Counted from the stretch's first letter, positions 7,776 through 16,649 are shown. The stretch is 60,945 nucleotides of DNA from CBDDBH01 sp965225625 (GCA_965225625.1 CBDDBH010000003.1:1-60945), one strand, 5' to 3'. Made by a program: numbers and translations. Notes: generated by a model from the letters alone, not told the origin.

Positions 7776-9923
7776 TCAACCCGCCTTTGCCGCATCTCGT
7801 CCCAGTTTTCTACTCATGCGGTAACGCGTCAGCACAATATAGAGCGCCCACGCCAAGGCCAGCACAAGTGCAGCAAGCAGGCCGTAAAATGCACCGGGGT
7901 GGGTATAAAGAAATGACTCGAGCCAGGAGATATCCTTTCCCTTGCCGGTGGTATAGGTACGTTCCGCGCGAATACTGGTCACACGTGGTTTGTCGTAGTG
8001 AGTGCCCAGGTCGACCAGGGTAATTCCGCCTTTTACCTGACCTTGGATTTCCGGATCCATAATTGCGATGCTCAGATCAAACAGGGTGCGCGGATTTTCT
8101 GCCGCTATGAGCAAAATGCTACGACCAACCTGGTAGGGCGATTCAAACTCTAACAACATCCCTTGACGAGGTCCCAAGCCGCCGCTCTGCGTGCTATGGG
8201 CGAAAGTGTAGGAATCGGCCCAGTCGCGCACTATAGGATAAGGAAAATTCCAACGGCCGTTAGCCGCGAGCAGTGAACTGGTCTGCATCTCAACGGGCAG
8301 TTGCGCCGGGCGACCCAGGATCAGCACATCTCCGGCCCACCCGGTGGGCGGCTTAACCACGATACGCATCTCCATCAGAGGAAATCCGTTTTTCTGCGTG
8401 ATCATGCCAATTAGATTCATCGCCGCCGCGACCACCTCCGGTGCCGTTTCGGGTATGTAAATGACGGATTCGTAACCGTCGGGCCAGCGCGTAAACGGGA
8501 ACCCGTTCAACATGAACAACTCCAGTTTCGGCATTTCCACGAAATGTGGCATATCCGGAAAGCTCAGCGTCGAATTCTCGAACATCGTCAGGAACAAATT
8601 CCCAGGCAGCAACGGACAGGTTTCAGCGGACGGGTGTAGTTCCAAACCGAAGGCGATCACGTTGCGTCCCGGCTTGAATAGAAACGTGGGTAGATCGACT
8701 GCGTAATCTTTGAAGAAACCGCCCTCTTGATCGCCAAGCCGGATAGCACGTACCGCGGTATCGTTGACGACGATATTCAACGCCGAATCACCGCGTGCTC
8801 CCGCACCATAGGAAAAATTAAGATTCATTTTCGCGACCAGGTTCTGCTTGATGAGAAAATCGGCAGGCAGCCGAAAGGTGATGGTCTTGGCCACCGGGTT
8901 GATACCCTTGTACGTAGTTGTCGGAAAATTCAGGGTTTTAAAGTCATAAGTCTTACTTGCCTGAAGTACTTCGCGGCCGGCGTAGATCGGGATCTCGGGA
9001 ATTTGAAAAGCGAACGAGTCCAGTTCCTGAGTGCCCGGAAAATTTACTGACAAATTGGCGAAGGTTTCAGCGGCAAGCTTGACGTGATCGTGTTGCAGTC
9101 CGGTAACCGCGACAAGCGCATGTGTCGGATCCGGTTCAGCGCCAGCAGCAGGCAAGGGAAAAATCTTCAGATAACCGCCGCTGGCACTACCCAGCGACAT
9201 CCCATGCGCGCTGAGCAGTGGCCCGACAAAATCTTTGCGGCCGATAATCACATTATCCATCCCCGGCCGTAGTTGATTGGAAACAGAAAAAATCACCGTG
9301 CGGTAGTCATAACGCCGGGCAATACCGGAGGCGACAATTCCCGCTTGCGTCAGAGATTCGGCCGACTGATCTTCCGTGATTAGATTGACCCGACCTTCCG
9401 GCAGGATTTTTGAATCAAACAAAAAGCCGGCGATGCTCGAAAGCTCCAGCGGCACCGGCTTTTCCTCGTACTCTATTGCCAGGGATGAATCGGCAAGATT
9501 TACGTTGGTAAATTTATCCGGCGAGCAAGGTGCGGCACAGCCCAGGGTTTCGGTCGCGTGAATCACCCGGAACGTGAGCGAATTATAACCACTGTGGAGA
9601 TAGTGGACCGGGACGTTGAGCGTTACCCGCATATCGGGGGAACTTCCACCAAGCCTGGTGAGCGCGAAAGGCGTGTTGTTAATCTTAAATATGATTTGTG
9701 AAGAGTCGCTGACCAGCGCAAGCGACGCCGTGTAATGAACGTCAGCCGTCACGCGCGTCACCGTCCAGCGGTCAGGGATGGGAATATCGACGCCCTGCTC
9801 ATCGCTATCGCAGGTCATGTGGAGCGCGGAAAACGGAGAAAGTTCATCAAGGGACACCGTCACGGTGGCTGCCTCGGCACAAATGAACAAACCGAAGCAG
9901 AACATCAAAAGAACAAACCTCAC
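7776..9923 (-). CDS. bcsB: Cellulose synthase periplasmic subunit BcsB
   Basis: The protein has about 715 residues from a GTG at 9923 that overlaps the bcsA TGA as GTGA, a typical coupled start. A signal peptide follows (VLLMFCFGLFICAEA). The body has the BcsB pattern of two carbohydrate-binding and two flavodoxin-like modules. Examples are the VHYTASLALVSDSSQIIFKIN strand region, SYGAGARGDSALNIVVND and LELHPSAETCPL, and it ends with one transmembrane helix (GLLAALVLALAWALYIVL) that docks on BcsA. It guides the glucan through the periplasm. A longer start at 9965 would overlap bcsA by 46 nt and has no advantage. Confidence 0.93.
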   Translation of the reverse strand: MRFVLLMFCFGLFICAEAATVTVSLDELSPFSALHMTCDSDEQGVDIPIPDRWTVTRVTADVHYTASLALVSDSSQIIFKINNTPFALTRLGGSSPDMRVTLNVPVHYLHSGYNSLTFRVIHATETLGCAAPCSPDKFTNVNLADSSLAIEYEEKPVPLELSSIAGFLFDSKILPEGRVNLITEDQSAESLTQAGIVASGIARRYDYRTVIFSVSNQLRPGMDNVIIGRKDFVGPLLSAHGMSLGSASGGYLKIFPLPAAGAEPDPTHALVAVTGLQHDHVKLAAETFANLSVNFPGTQELDSFAFQIPEIPIYAGREVLQASKTYDFKTLNFPTTTYKGINPVAKTITFRLPADFLIKQNLVAKMNLNFSYGAGARGDSALNIVVNDTAVRAIRLGDQEGGFFKDYAVDLPTFLFKPGRNVIAFGLELHPSAETCPLLPGNLFLTMFENSTLSFPDMPHFVEMPKLELFMLNGFPFTRWPDGYESVIYIPETAPEVVAAAMNLIGMITQKNGFPLMEMRIVVKPPTGWAGDVLILGRPAQLPVEMQTSSLLAANGRWNFPYPIVRDWADSYTFAHSTQSGGLGPRQGMLLEFESPYQVGRSILLIAAENPRTLFDLSIAIMDPEIQGQVKGGITLVDLGTHYDKPRVTSIRAERTYTTGKGKDISWLESFLYTHPGAFYGLLAALVLALAWALYIVLTRYRMSRKLGRDAAKAG

Positions 9924-10939
9924 CGCGCTGCCTCCGTGCGTGCTTTCCACGACGACGCCGCCCATTGGTATCCAAAATACGCGACGGAACGAAGTTTACC
10001 AATAACGAGTACGGCGCTGACAAACACGCCTTTCAGCCCCAGCATGAAAAACTTGGTCAACATTCGCAGTGTGCCAGGGTTAGTGGATTCTTCCATCCAC
10101 AGTTTCTGCCAACGCCCGCTATCTCCATATACATAGGAGACTGCTATGGGGAAACTTTTCTCGTCGAGCAGGAATTTTGCGCCACACATGTATTCCTCCC
10201 CGGTTGCTCTTATTCGTTGTAACTGCGCGTCAAAGGTGTGCGAGCCGCCGTTGCTTAATGCAACTTTAATGGACACGCGTTCCTTGGCAAGTGGTCGGTG
10301 TGGAAGTTTGGCCGAAAACCCCAGTCCGTACAGTGCTATGTCAGCAGTCATGCAGTCGATTCCAAGTTTCAGCCGCGGAAAATAAACGTTAATCGGTTCC
10401 TGCACGTTGACCCTGTAGGAACTACGAACTTGACGGCGCTCCCAAAATGCTCCCAACGAAATGATAGTGAGGAATAAGTTGTAACAACACCAAATGCCCG
10501 TAACTAGAATTGTGTCCCGCTGGGTAGGAAGTTCAATCCACCGCAGGACGGCTGCCATCAAGGCAAGCAGGCAGATGATTATAAGGATTACGAAGACCGT
10601 GGCCAGTGCGTTGAGTGACTCGTTTTGCTGCAACTGGCCTTTGGGTGTCACCTTGAAAGCTGGCTTAGTTGGATTTAGAAATACTGATATGACAGCGGGT
10701 ATCAAAAATATGGCCTGAATGCTTTCATAAATTTCTGAAAATAGCGGCTGCCTGGTACGCCCATAAAAATAATCAATGATGAAAAAGGTCGACAAAACGT
10801 ACGGCGCTGCGATCGCGATAATCTGCCCCAAAGAGACGTGGTAAATCTTCAGTCCGAATATGAGAAACAGCGCAGGGGCGATGTAAAACATTATCCGGGC
10901 AAAACCAAACAACCAGAAAAACAAGAATTGAAATAGCAC
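9920..10939 (-). CDS. bcsA: Cellulose synthase catalytic subunit BcsA, C-terminal part with PilZ domain (after frameshift)
   Basis: The frame holds the last membrane helices of BcsA (FFWLFGFARIMFYIAPALFLIFGL and following) and then a PilZ domain starting at ERRQVRSSYRV, which has the RxxxR half of the c-di-GMP motif. The second half, normally DxSxxG, reads DIALYG, so the serine is alanine (codon at 10334-10336). The C terminus is amphipathic, as usual. The shown start is only the first ATG-like codon in this frame; the part continues the glycosyltransferase reading frame from 10891-12159 after a one-base break near 10917-10925. The stop overlaps the bcsB start. Confidence 0.88.
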   Translation of the reverse strand: MLFQFLFFWLFGFARIMFYIAPALFLIFGLKIYHVSLGQIIAIAAPYVLSTFFIIDYFYGRTRQPLFSEIYESIQAIFLIPAVISVFLNPTKPAFKVTPKGQLQQNESLNALATVFVILIIICLLALMAAVLRWIELPTQRDTILVTGIWCCYNLFLTIISLGAFWERRQVRSSYRVNVQEPINVYFPRLKLGIDCMTADIALYGLGFSAKLPHRPLAKERVSIKVALSNGGSHTFDAQLQRIRATGEEYMCGAKFLLDEKSFPIAVSYVYGDSGRWQKLWMEESTNPGTLRMLTKFFMLGLKGVFVSAVLVIGKLRSVAYFGYQWAASSWKARTEAAR

Positions 10940-12159
10940 AAACGCTGCTGGACGGTCAGACCGGGCGTCGTGAGAGGGTTCTGCATGACCAGCATTTGCG
11001 TCATCCCCTGCGCCCAGCGCGTTCGCTGCAATACGTAACTATCGTAGTTCTCGGGTGCAAGGCCGCAGACCATTGGCCTGTCTATGTAGGTACTGTTGAA
11101 GCCCGCACTGTGTAACTTCAAGGCGGTTTCGGCATCCTCTGTTATTGATTTGCCACTGAGACCTCCGACTTTCTCCAGGTGCGCTCTCCTGAGTACCGCC
11201 GCCGAGCCGCAAAAATAGCTGGCGTTCCAAAAATCCAGCGAGCGGTGGATTTCACGATAAAACAGATCGCTTTCTGCATTTGGATGTCCGACCTGGACCA
11301 GGTTCGCTTCAACCGGCGACGGATTGATGAAAAAATGCGGTGTTTGTACGAGGTAGAGCTTGGGATCGGCTAAGAAGTACTCAACCGTACGACTGAGGAA
11401 ATCGCTGGTCGGCACATGGTCGCAATCCAGAACGAGGATTAGGTCTCCGGATGATTGGCTTAAGGCGTGATTAAGGTTCCCGGTTTTGGCTGAGCTGTTG
11501 GATTCGCGCGTCAAGTAATGTATATCCAGGTCTCGGGCGAGTCGGCGCAAGTGATAATGACGCTGCCACGCCAGCTCGCTCGAATCAGGATTAACGCGTT
11601 TATTAAGCGTACCGCCGTCATCGCAGATATATATGCGAAGTTTTTCTGCAGGGTAGTCAAGCTGCGTAGCCGCGATGGCCGTAACTCGGACAATATCAAC
11701 TGTTTCATCGTAAGTCGGAATAAACACGTCGACTGAGGGATATAGAGCGAGATCGCTGGGCATTAACGCTGGCCGGTTGCGCATCGGCCACAGGTTCACA
11801 AACATGCCTAATAAGTGGATAACTATCGAGTAGACCTCGGCCAGATACAGCGCCGTCATGGCGGCAAAATCCCAGGCGCCGGTGTACACCAGACTGACGG
11901 TTGTACGCCAGATCAAATAGCGAATTGCCAGAAAAGCCGACAGTATAATAAACACGAAACGCCAGGGCGGTCTTTTCACCCAGCCCAGCTTGAACATCAA
12001 CAGCAGAATGACAAAGCAGCTCCAACCGAGCACGCTTTGGCGCGACTCATCGAAGAAAGTCAAACTCAAATTAAGTAGGTAAAAAACCGCCAGCGTGAGC
12101 ATCAGCGCCAGCCATTGGAACGCTTTCCCCCGTACGACGATTTGATTCAGTAGCGTCAT
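10891..12159 (-). CDS. bcsA: Cellulose synthase catalytic subunit BcsA, N-terminal glycosyltransferase part (before frameshift)
   Basis: Family 2 glycosyltransferase that polymerises UDP-glucose into beta-1,4-glucan at the inner membrane. Four N-terminal membrane helices are visible, then the catalytic core with ICDDGGT, LDCDHVP, the SITEDAET base motif and LQRTRWAQG, which is the QxxRW site. Reading is correct to QRLCYFNS; the last residues (CFSGCLVLPG) are out of frame, and the next frame supplies FFWLFGFAR, exactly what BcsA needs. The loss of one base around the TTTTT run (about 10917-10925) explains this. A 13-base C tract (minus-strand sense) sits about 30 nt upstream of the ATG. Confidence 0.9.
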   Translation of the reverse strand: MTLLNQIVVRGKAFQWLALMLTLAVFYLLNLSLTFFDESRQSVLGWSCFVILLLMFKLGWVKRPPWRFVFIILSAFLAIRYLIWRTTVSLVYTGAWDFAAMTALYLAEVYSIVIHLLGMFVNLWPMRNRPALMPSDLALYPSVDVFIPTYDETVDIVRVTAIAATQLDYPAEKLRIYICDDGGTLNKRVNPDSSELAWQRHYHLRRLARDLDIHYLTRESNSSAKTGNLNHALSQSSGDLILVLDCDHVPTSDFLSRTVEYFLADPKLYLVQTPHFFINPSPVEANLVQVGHPNAESDLFYREIHRSLDFWNASYFCGSAAVLRRAHLEKVGGLSGKSITEDAETALKLHSAGFNSTYIDRPMVCGLAPENYDSYVLQRTRWAQGMTQMLVMQNPLTTPGLTVQQRLCYFNSCFSGCLVLPG

Positions 12160-12188
12160 CGCAAATGCTTTGCCGGCGTCGTAGCTAA

Positions 12189-12201
12189 GGGGGGGGGGGG
12201 G
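12189..12201. repeat. 13-base G homopolymer between bcsA and the EthD-like gene
   Basis: An uninterrupted run of 13 G (C on the bcsA strand) lies 30 nt before the bcsA start codon and 45 nt before the EthD-like start. Tracts of this length are prone to slippage, and upstream of an operon they can change promoter or leader spacing. It may equally be an assembly artefact, which is a real concern because frame breaks occur nearby. Confidence 0.9.
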
Positions 12202-12246
12202 AATGCATATTAATCTGTAACTTTACTGATTCACAGGAGCTTCAAT

Positions 12247-12588
12247 ATGTACAAAATACGTGCCGTTTATCTGGCCAAGGAAAACTACCACTTCGACCAA
12301 GACTACTACGTAAGCGGACATCTGCCGCTTGCGAAGAAACAACTCGAAGGTAAAGTCCGCATCAAACGCATCGATGTTGAACGAAACGTCAAACCACTAG
12401 CGGCAGGCGATGGGCTCATATCGCCCTGTACGGTGTCGATCTATATTCAGACCGAAGCGGATTTAGCCGATTTCCTGCGCTGGCTAGAATCGCCCGACGC
12501 AGCGCCGCTAAATGATGATCAGGCGAATTATACGAACTGTGACATAGAGTGGACCATCGCGGAAATGGAGGAATTCGAAGGCTATTAA
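12247..12588 (+). CDS. EthD-family dimeric alpha/beta-barrel protein
   Basis: The 113-residue protein starts MYKIRAVYLAKENYHFDQDYY and contains the SGHLPLAKKQL helix typical of EthD-like proteins, which form ferredoxin-like dimers and often accompany oxidative catabolic genes. A ribosome site CAGGAGC precedes the ATG by 7 nt. Its stop overlaps the convergent SPFH gene stop by 4 nt. The substrate is unknown. Confidence 0.75.
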   Translation: MYKIRAVYLAKENYHFDQDYYVSGHLPLAKKQLEGKVRIKRIDVERNVKPLAAGDGLISPCTVSIYIQTEADLADFLRWLESPDAAPLNDDQANYTNCDIEWTIAEMEEFEGY

Positions 12589-13511
12589 GCCGCCGGTTTC
12601 TTCACGATGTTGGTCGCCAGTGCAATCATAGAGGCGATATCCGACAGATTAGCGGGGATCACCAAGGTATTGGCCTCCTTCGCCAGGCTGCCGAACTGCT
12701 TTATGTAGTCTTCGGCTATGCGCAGTTGCATCGCCTCGAATCCACCGGTGGCTGTCACGACTTCGGAAACTCGGCGCAGACCCTCGGCGGTCGCAGTGGC
12801 TACCGCCAGTATCGCTTGCGCCTCGCCTTCGGCCTCGTTGATTTGCTGCTGCTTGGCCGCTTCGGATTCCTTGATGACACGTTGCTTCTCACCTTCGGCT
12901 TCGTTGATCTTGGCGTCGCGTTCGCCTTCGGAGTTAAGAATAACGGCGCGTTTTTCTCGCTCGGCGCGCATCTGCTTTTCCATTGCGCTAAGGACATCAG
13001 CCGGTGGGTTGATGTTCTTTATCTCGTATCTGAGCACCTTCACGCCCCACGCGTCCGAGGCTTTGTCCAGCTCCGCGACGACGTTGGCGTTGATCATCGA
13101 TCGCTCTTCGAAGGTACGGTCGAGATCGATTTTGCCGATCTCGCTACGCAGCGTCGTCTGCGCAAGCTGCGCAATGGCAAACGCATAGTCGGTGATGCCG
13201 TAGGACGCTCGCTCCGGATCCATCACCTGCATGTAAAGTACGCCGTCGACGCCAACCTGCACGTTATCTCTGGTAATGCAGATCTGCTCGTGGATATCGT
13301 TCGCCCTCTCCTTCAGGCTGTGTCGATACGCGGACCTTTCGATGAAAGGGATGAGTATGTGAAAACCGGCCAGCAGCGTACGGCTGAACTTACCCAGACT
13401 CTCAACGATATAGGCGCTTTGCTGCGGGACGACAACGGCGGTCTTCGCCAGGATGATCACAACGACAATGGCAATGGTTACCGCCACCCAGAACGAAAAA
13501 CTAGAACTCAT
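12585..13511 (-). CDS. SPFH/band-7 (stomatin-like) membrane protein
   Basis: The protein has 308 residues: an N-terminal membrane helix (VAVTIAIVVVIILAKTAVVV), an SPFH domain starting at VPQQSAYIVESLGKFSRTL, and a coiled-coil segment rich in E, K and A (about 185-245). The C-terminal region has ALATNIVKKPAA. It is the standard partner of NfeD proteins; the NfeD gene lies 21 nt upstream. These pairs organise membrane microdomains and membrane-protein quality control. AAGGAG is placed well before the ATG. It is the last gene of the minus-strand group that begins with the TonB receptor. Confidence 0.93.
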   Translation of the reverse strand: MSSSFSFWVAVTIAIVVVIILAKTAVVVPQQSAYIVESLGKFSRTLLAGFHILIPFIERSAYRHSLKERANDIHEQICITRDNVQVGVDGVLYMQVMDPERASYGITDYAFAIAQLAQTTLRSEIGKIDLDRTFEERSMINANVVAELDKASDAWGVKVLRYEIKNINPPADVLSAMEKQMRAEREKRAVILNSEGERDAKINEAEGEKQRVIKESEAAKQQQINEAEGEAQAILAVATATAEGLRRVSEVVTATGGFEAMQLRIAEDYIKQFGSLAKEANTLVIPANLSDIASMIALATNIVKKPAA

Positions 13512-13532
13512 GGCTAACTCCTTTGCGCCGAC

Positions 13533-13967
13533 TTAATCGGCTTTATATACCAATAGCAGCAAACTCTCAACGCGCTCGATGCGGGCCGTCTCTCCGGCAG
13601 CGATGGGCTCACTACCCTCGTTGCGAGCTGTCCAGGATGTGCCGCGGTAATTCACACGGCAGGTCTCGCCCGGTTCTATTCGCTCGGGGATCCGCAGATT
13701 TTCTCCCGTGGCCGCGTTTTCGAAACCGGGCCCATCAGGACGCAGCAGTCGGTAAACCTTGCCGCGGAAAAGGATCATGGAGGTCAGTGAAAGTCCAGCA
13801 AACAGTAACCACTGTCCCCATGCCGGTAACGATAGTCCACCCAGCCCGACCAGGCCCACGACGATCCCCGACAGGCCGATGAACACGAGGTAGAACCCGG
13901 TGTCTATGAACCCCAGTTCCGCGCCTAGCAGCATAGCACCAATGATGACCCATCCCCACCACGTCAT
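13533..13967 (-). CDS. NfeD-like membrane protein
   Basis: The 144-residue short-form NfeD has two or three N-terminal transmembrane helices (GWVIIGAMLLGAELGF, FYLVFIGLSGIVVGLVGLGG and LLFAGLSLTSMILF). A C-terminal OB-fold domain follows, with GETCRVNYRGTSWTARNEG, which matches the family core. There is no serine protease domain, as usual for the short type. It precedes the SPFH gene by 21 nt and follows the Rieske oxygenase by 10 nt; GGAGAA lies before its ATG. Confidence 0.92.
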   Translation of the reverse strand: MTWWGWVIIGAMLLGAELGFIDTGFYLVFIGLSGIVVGLVGLGGLSLPAWGQWLLFAGLSLTSMILFRGKVYRLLRPDGPGFENAATGENLRIPERIEPGETCRVNYRGTSWTARNEGSEPIAAGETARIERVESLLLLVYKAD

Positions 13968-13977
13968 TAGGTTCTCC

Positions 13978-15033
13978 TCACTCCCGCTGTACGATCTGCT
14001 GGACGATCTTTCTCAACTGCAGGCCCAATTGGTCGCCCTGGAAACTCGTGATATTGCAGTCATGCAACTCACGATTTCCGATCTTGGCTTGCTGTAACTC
14101 TAGCACTTCGATGTCCTCGGAGTGCGCCTCGAACATGGTGTTATGCCAATATTCGCAGAGTTGCTCGCCAAATCGTCGTTGCTGCACAACTTTCCAGAAG
14201 TAATGTGTCGATGTATCGGATTCCGGCGTCAGTCCAGTCAAGGTCATATACGCTACCCCATCCTCCGGGGCAGCACCGACCGGCATGATGATTGGATGAA
14301 AACGGAAATAGGCCGGCGGCTTCCACAGAACATCCATACGCCAGTCCAATAATTCATCATAGCTCTCGACCCCGAGCTTGATGGCCATTCCTTTGTGGAA
14401 ACAGCGCCCGCTGGCGGTGCTGTGTAACCTTATCTTGTAACCGATTTCATCTGCGCCGACGTCAAATTCAAAGCTATCCTCGCTTTGCGTTTGTGCCTCA
14501 CGACGCGTGACCTGCAAACCGCCTGAGCCTAAGGTCGTCGGGTGCACGAACTCGGCGTGACTGGCGTCCATCAGATTATCGGTCAACAACTGATAGTGGG
14601 CCTTGAAAGCGAGGATTTCGCCATCCGTGAACTGATACTCAGGGTCATCCAGTATTTGAAACATCTGCGGGATCGAATCTTCATCGGCACTCGCCGGGTC
14701 GCCCATCCAGATCCACACCACCCCATAGCGATCGGCTACGGGATAACTCTTCACTCGCGCTGTAGAGGGGATTACTTCCTGTCCGGGAACCCGAATACAG
14801 GCACCGGAGGCGTTGTAGGCGGAACCATGGTAACCGCAAACAATTGCCTCTGCGTCAACGACACCTCGGGACAGGGGTAGCAATCGGTGTGGGCAGCAAT
14901 CGTCCAGCGCGACGGCGTTGCCGGCCGCGGTGCGAAACAACACAATGGCTTCCCCCAGGATGCGCCGCGCAAGTGGTTGTTGCGTGACGCTGGCGGAATG
15001 CGCCGCGATATACCAGGTGTTGCGAATAAACAT
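13978..15033 (-). CDS. Rieske aromatic-ring/O-demethylase-type oxygenase (VanA-like)
   Basis: 351 residues. The Rieske 2Fe-2S ligands are C47-P-H49 in DCCPHRLLPLS and C66-G-Y-H69 in CGYHGSAYN. The catalytic domain contains NLMDASHAEFVHPTTLG, the mononuclear iron site motif of the vanillate demethylase and related oxygenase group. The enzyme should need an external reductase, which is not in the window. GAGGAG precedes the ATG. It sits between an NmrA-like gene and NfeD/SPFH on the same strand. The substrate is unknown; O- or N-demethylation is the most common role in this subgroup. Confidence 0.9.
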   Translation of the reverse strand: MFIRNTWYIAAHSASVTQQPLARRILGEAIVLFRTAAGNAVALDDCCPHRLLPLSRGVVDAEAIVCGYHGSAYNASGACIRVPGQEVIPSTARVKSYPVADRYGVVWIWMGDPASADEDSIPQMFQILDDPEYQFTDGEILAFKAHYQLLTDNLMDASHAEFVHPTTLGSGGLQVTRREAQTQSEDSFEFDVGADEIGYKIRLHSTASGRCFHKGMAIKLGVESYDELLDWRMDVLWKPPAYFRFHPIIMPVGAAPEDGVAYMTLTGLTPESDTSTHYFWKVVQQRRFGEQLCEYWHNTMFEAHSEDIEVLELQQAKIGNRELHDCNITSFQGDQLGLQLRKIVQQIVQRE

Positions 15034-15076
15034 AGGCTCCTCGTTCCCTGTTGAGCGCGGCAGACGACGCCCCTGT

Positions 15077-15997
15077 TTACACGTTGATGTCCTGCACGCG
15101 CAATGTTGTCATGGAACTTGGCGGGATGTCAGCGCCGTCTTGTCCAATGCGTGTTTTCCGCGCCCAGGTTTCCAGCGTCATGACTTGCGGATGTAGCGCC
15201 CGGCATGCGGCGATGTCTGCATCGAATCCAACGTCATTAATCCAGTCGTACATGATGGCGAGATCCGCGTTCTCCTGACGGAACTCGTCCGTTATCGGGA
15301 TGGCGAAATAATCGATAGGTTTGCCAATGGCACGCGACAAGGCCGCCGCCGCCTGCGGCCCGGTGAGTTCATCGCCCGATATATCGATCCCTTTTCCTAT
15401 GAATTCATCCGGCCGGCCGAACGTAATCGCCACAAACGCGCCAATGTCATCTGCTGCGATGTATTGACAGGGATTCTCGGGCGGCATCGGTATCGCCAGC
15501 GTTCCGTTGCGGATGCCATCGAGCCAACCCGGAAAATAAAAATTCTCCATAAAACCGCTGGGGCGCAACACCGTCGCGTTTATACCGAGATCCCAAACGT
15601 ACTGCTCAATCTCCCACTTGCTATCGAAATGGTGAGTGCGGCTGTCGCGGTCCGCGCCTGCCGCGCTCGAATAGACAAAATGTTCTACGCCAGCGGCCAG
15701 AGCCGCGTCGGCCAGGATCTTGCCCTGCTTGACCTCACCATCGGCACCGTGCTCCCAGAACTGCTGCGCACTGAATACGCCATAAACCCCGTCCAATATT
15801 GGATCCAGCGATGCGCGATCGAAAAGATCGCCTTTGGCCAGCTCAGCGCCCGCGGCCGTCAGCGCTTGCGCAACCGTACCCGCGGGGTTTCGGGTTAGTG
15901 CTTTAACCTGCCAGCCATCGGCCAGCAGCATGTGCACAACCGCATTGCCCTGTTGGCCGGTCGCACCGGAAACCACGATTGTTTTGTCATTCGCCAT
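15077..15997 (-). CDS. NmrA-like NAD(P)-binding protein
   Basis: 306 residues with an N-terminal Rossmann motif SGATGQQGNAVVHML and the NmrA/HSCARG sequence pattern (VKALTRNPAG, VFSAQQFWEHG, FVYSSAAGADRD, LRPSGFMENFY). Such proteins are atypical short-chain reductases or redox sensors that bind NADP. AAGGTGAG precedes the ATG, and the previous gene stops 19 nt upstream. In a group of oxygenase genes it may act as a reductase on an oxidised intermediate (inference). Confidence 0.88.
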   Translation of the reverse strand: MANDKTIVVSGATGQQGNAVVHMLLADGWQVKALTRNPAGTVAQALTAAGAELAKGDLFDRASLDPILDGVYGVFSAQQFWEHGADGEVKQGKILADAALAAGVEHFVYSSAAGADRDSRTHHFDSKWEIEQYVWDLGINATVLRPSGFMENFYFPGWLDGIRNGTLAIPMPPENPCQYIAADDIGAFVAITFGRPDEFIGKGIDISGDELTGPQAAAALSRAIGKPIDYFAIPITDEFRQENADLAIMYDWINDVGFDADIAACRALHPQVMTLETWARKTRIGQDGADIPPSSMTTLRVQDINV

Positions 15998-16016
15998 CAG
16001 CTCACCTTGCTTGCCG

Positions 16017-16625
16017 CTAAAACGTCATTGTTGCCAGGATCTCGTGATCCGGCTCCATCGTCATGTTATAGCGCAGGTCCTCGGTATGTGGCTCGCTGTC
16101 GTAATAACTCACGGCGTTAACCGCCTGGCCGCTCGGATAGACCACCCAGTTGAGGGTAACGTCGTGCAGCTTGATCCACTCCCCCGCGATTATGTAGACG
16201 ACGCCCTGGCGCCCATCCGCCAGCTGCAAGCCCTTCATAATGGTGCCGGAAAACGTGAAATGCATTTCGTTGACGTGGACGCGATGCGGGGTCTGGCCTG
16301 ATTTCATCTCGGCCGCCGGACGTTCGCCCTCACCGCCGGGTTTCAACGAAAACTGCATCATCCCGTCTTCGCTGTCCGGTGGTACCAGGCAACCAACGCG
16401 CCGGTAAACAAAACCGTCAGCACGAGCCTGCTCGTCAAGTGCAGGCGCGAGCTGGCTGAGTATATAGTCCGCACCTTCCTGAGTTAATGGCATCGGCAGC
16501 TCGGTGACACCCCGCGCTGCTTCATCGGACAGTGCAAAACGACCCACTTCGGTGGGCGCGAGTGCCGCGTTTATGTCGGCATAAGCACCGAGCACATCGC
16601 CGTTGGATAATCGAGCTATCGCCAT
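16017..16625 (-). CDS. Protein of unknown function in an oxygenase gene group
   Basis: I do not recognise this 202-residue protein. ATG at 16625 is chosen because GAGGAAAC stands at the right distance before it; an upstream ATG at 16646 lacks this. There is no signal peptide or membrane segment. The second half has many beta strands and short histidine-containing motifs (TPHRVHVNEMHFTFSG, WIKLHDVTLNWVVYP, DSEPHTEDLRYNM) that could belong to a beta-barrel with a metal or ligand site, but this is only an impression. It is directly downstream of a decayed Rieske gene and 19 nt before nmrA, in the same direction. Confidence 0.7.
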   Translation of the reverse strand: MAIARLSNGDVLGAYADINAALAPTEVGRFALSDEAARGVTELPMPLTQEGADYILSQLAPALDEQARADGFVYRRVGCLVPPDSEDGMMQFSLKPGGEGERPAAEMKSGQTPHRVHVNEMHFTFSGTIMKGLQLADGRQGVVYIIAGEWIKLHDVTLNWVVYPSGQAVNAVSYYDSEPHTEDLRYNMTMEPDHEILATMTF

Positions 16626-16649
16626 GCTTGTTTCCTCGTTATTCAAACA

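Noticed and set aside
12549..13517. Long plus-strand open frame of 322 codons
   Set aside because: It is entirely antisense to the SPFH gene, has no recognisable domain, and its composition is that of a mirrored coding strand.
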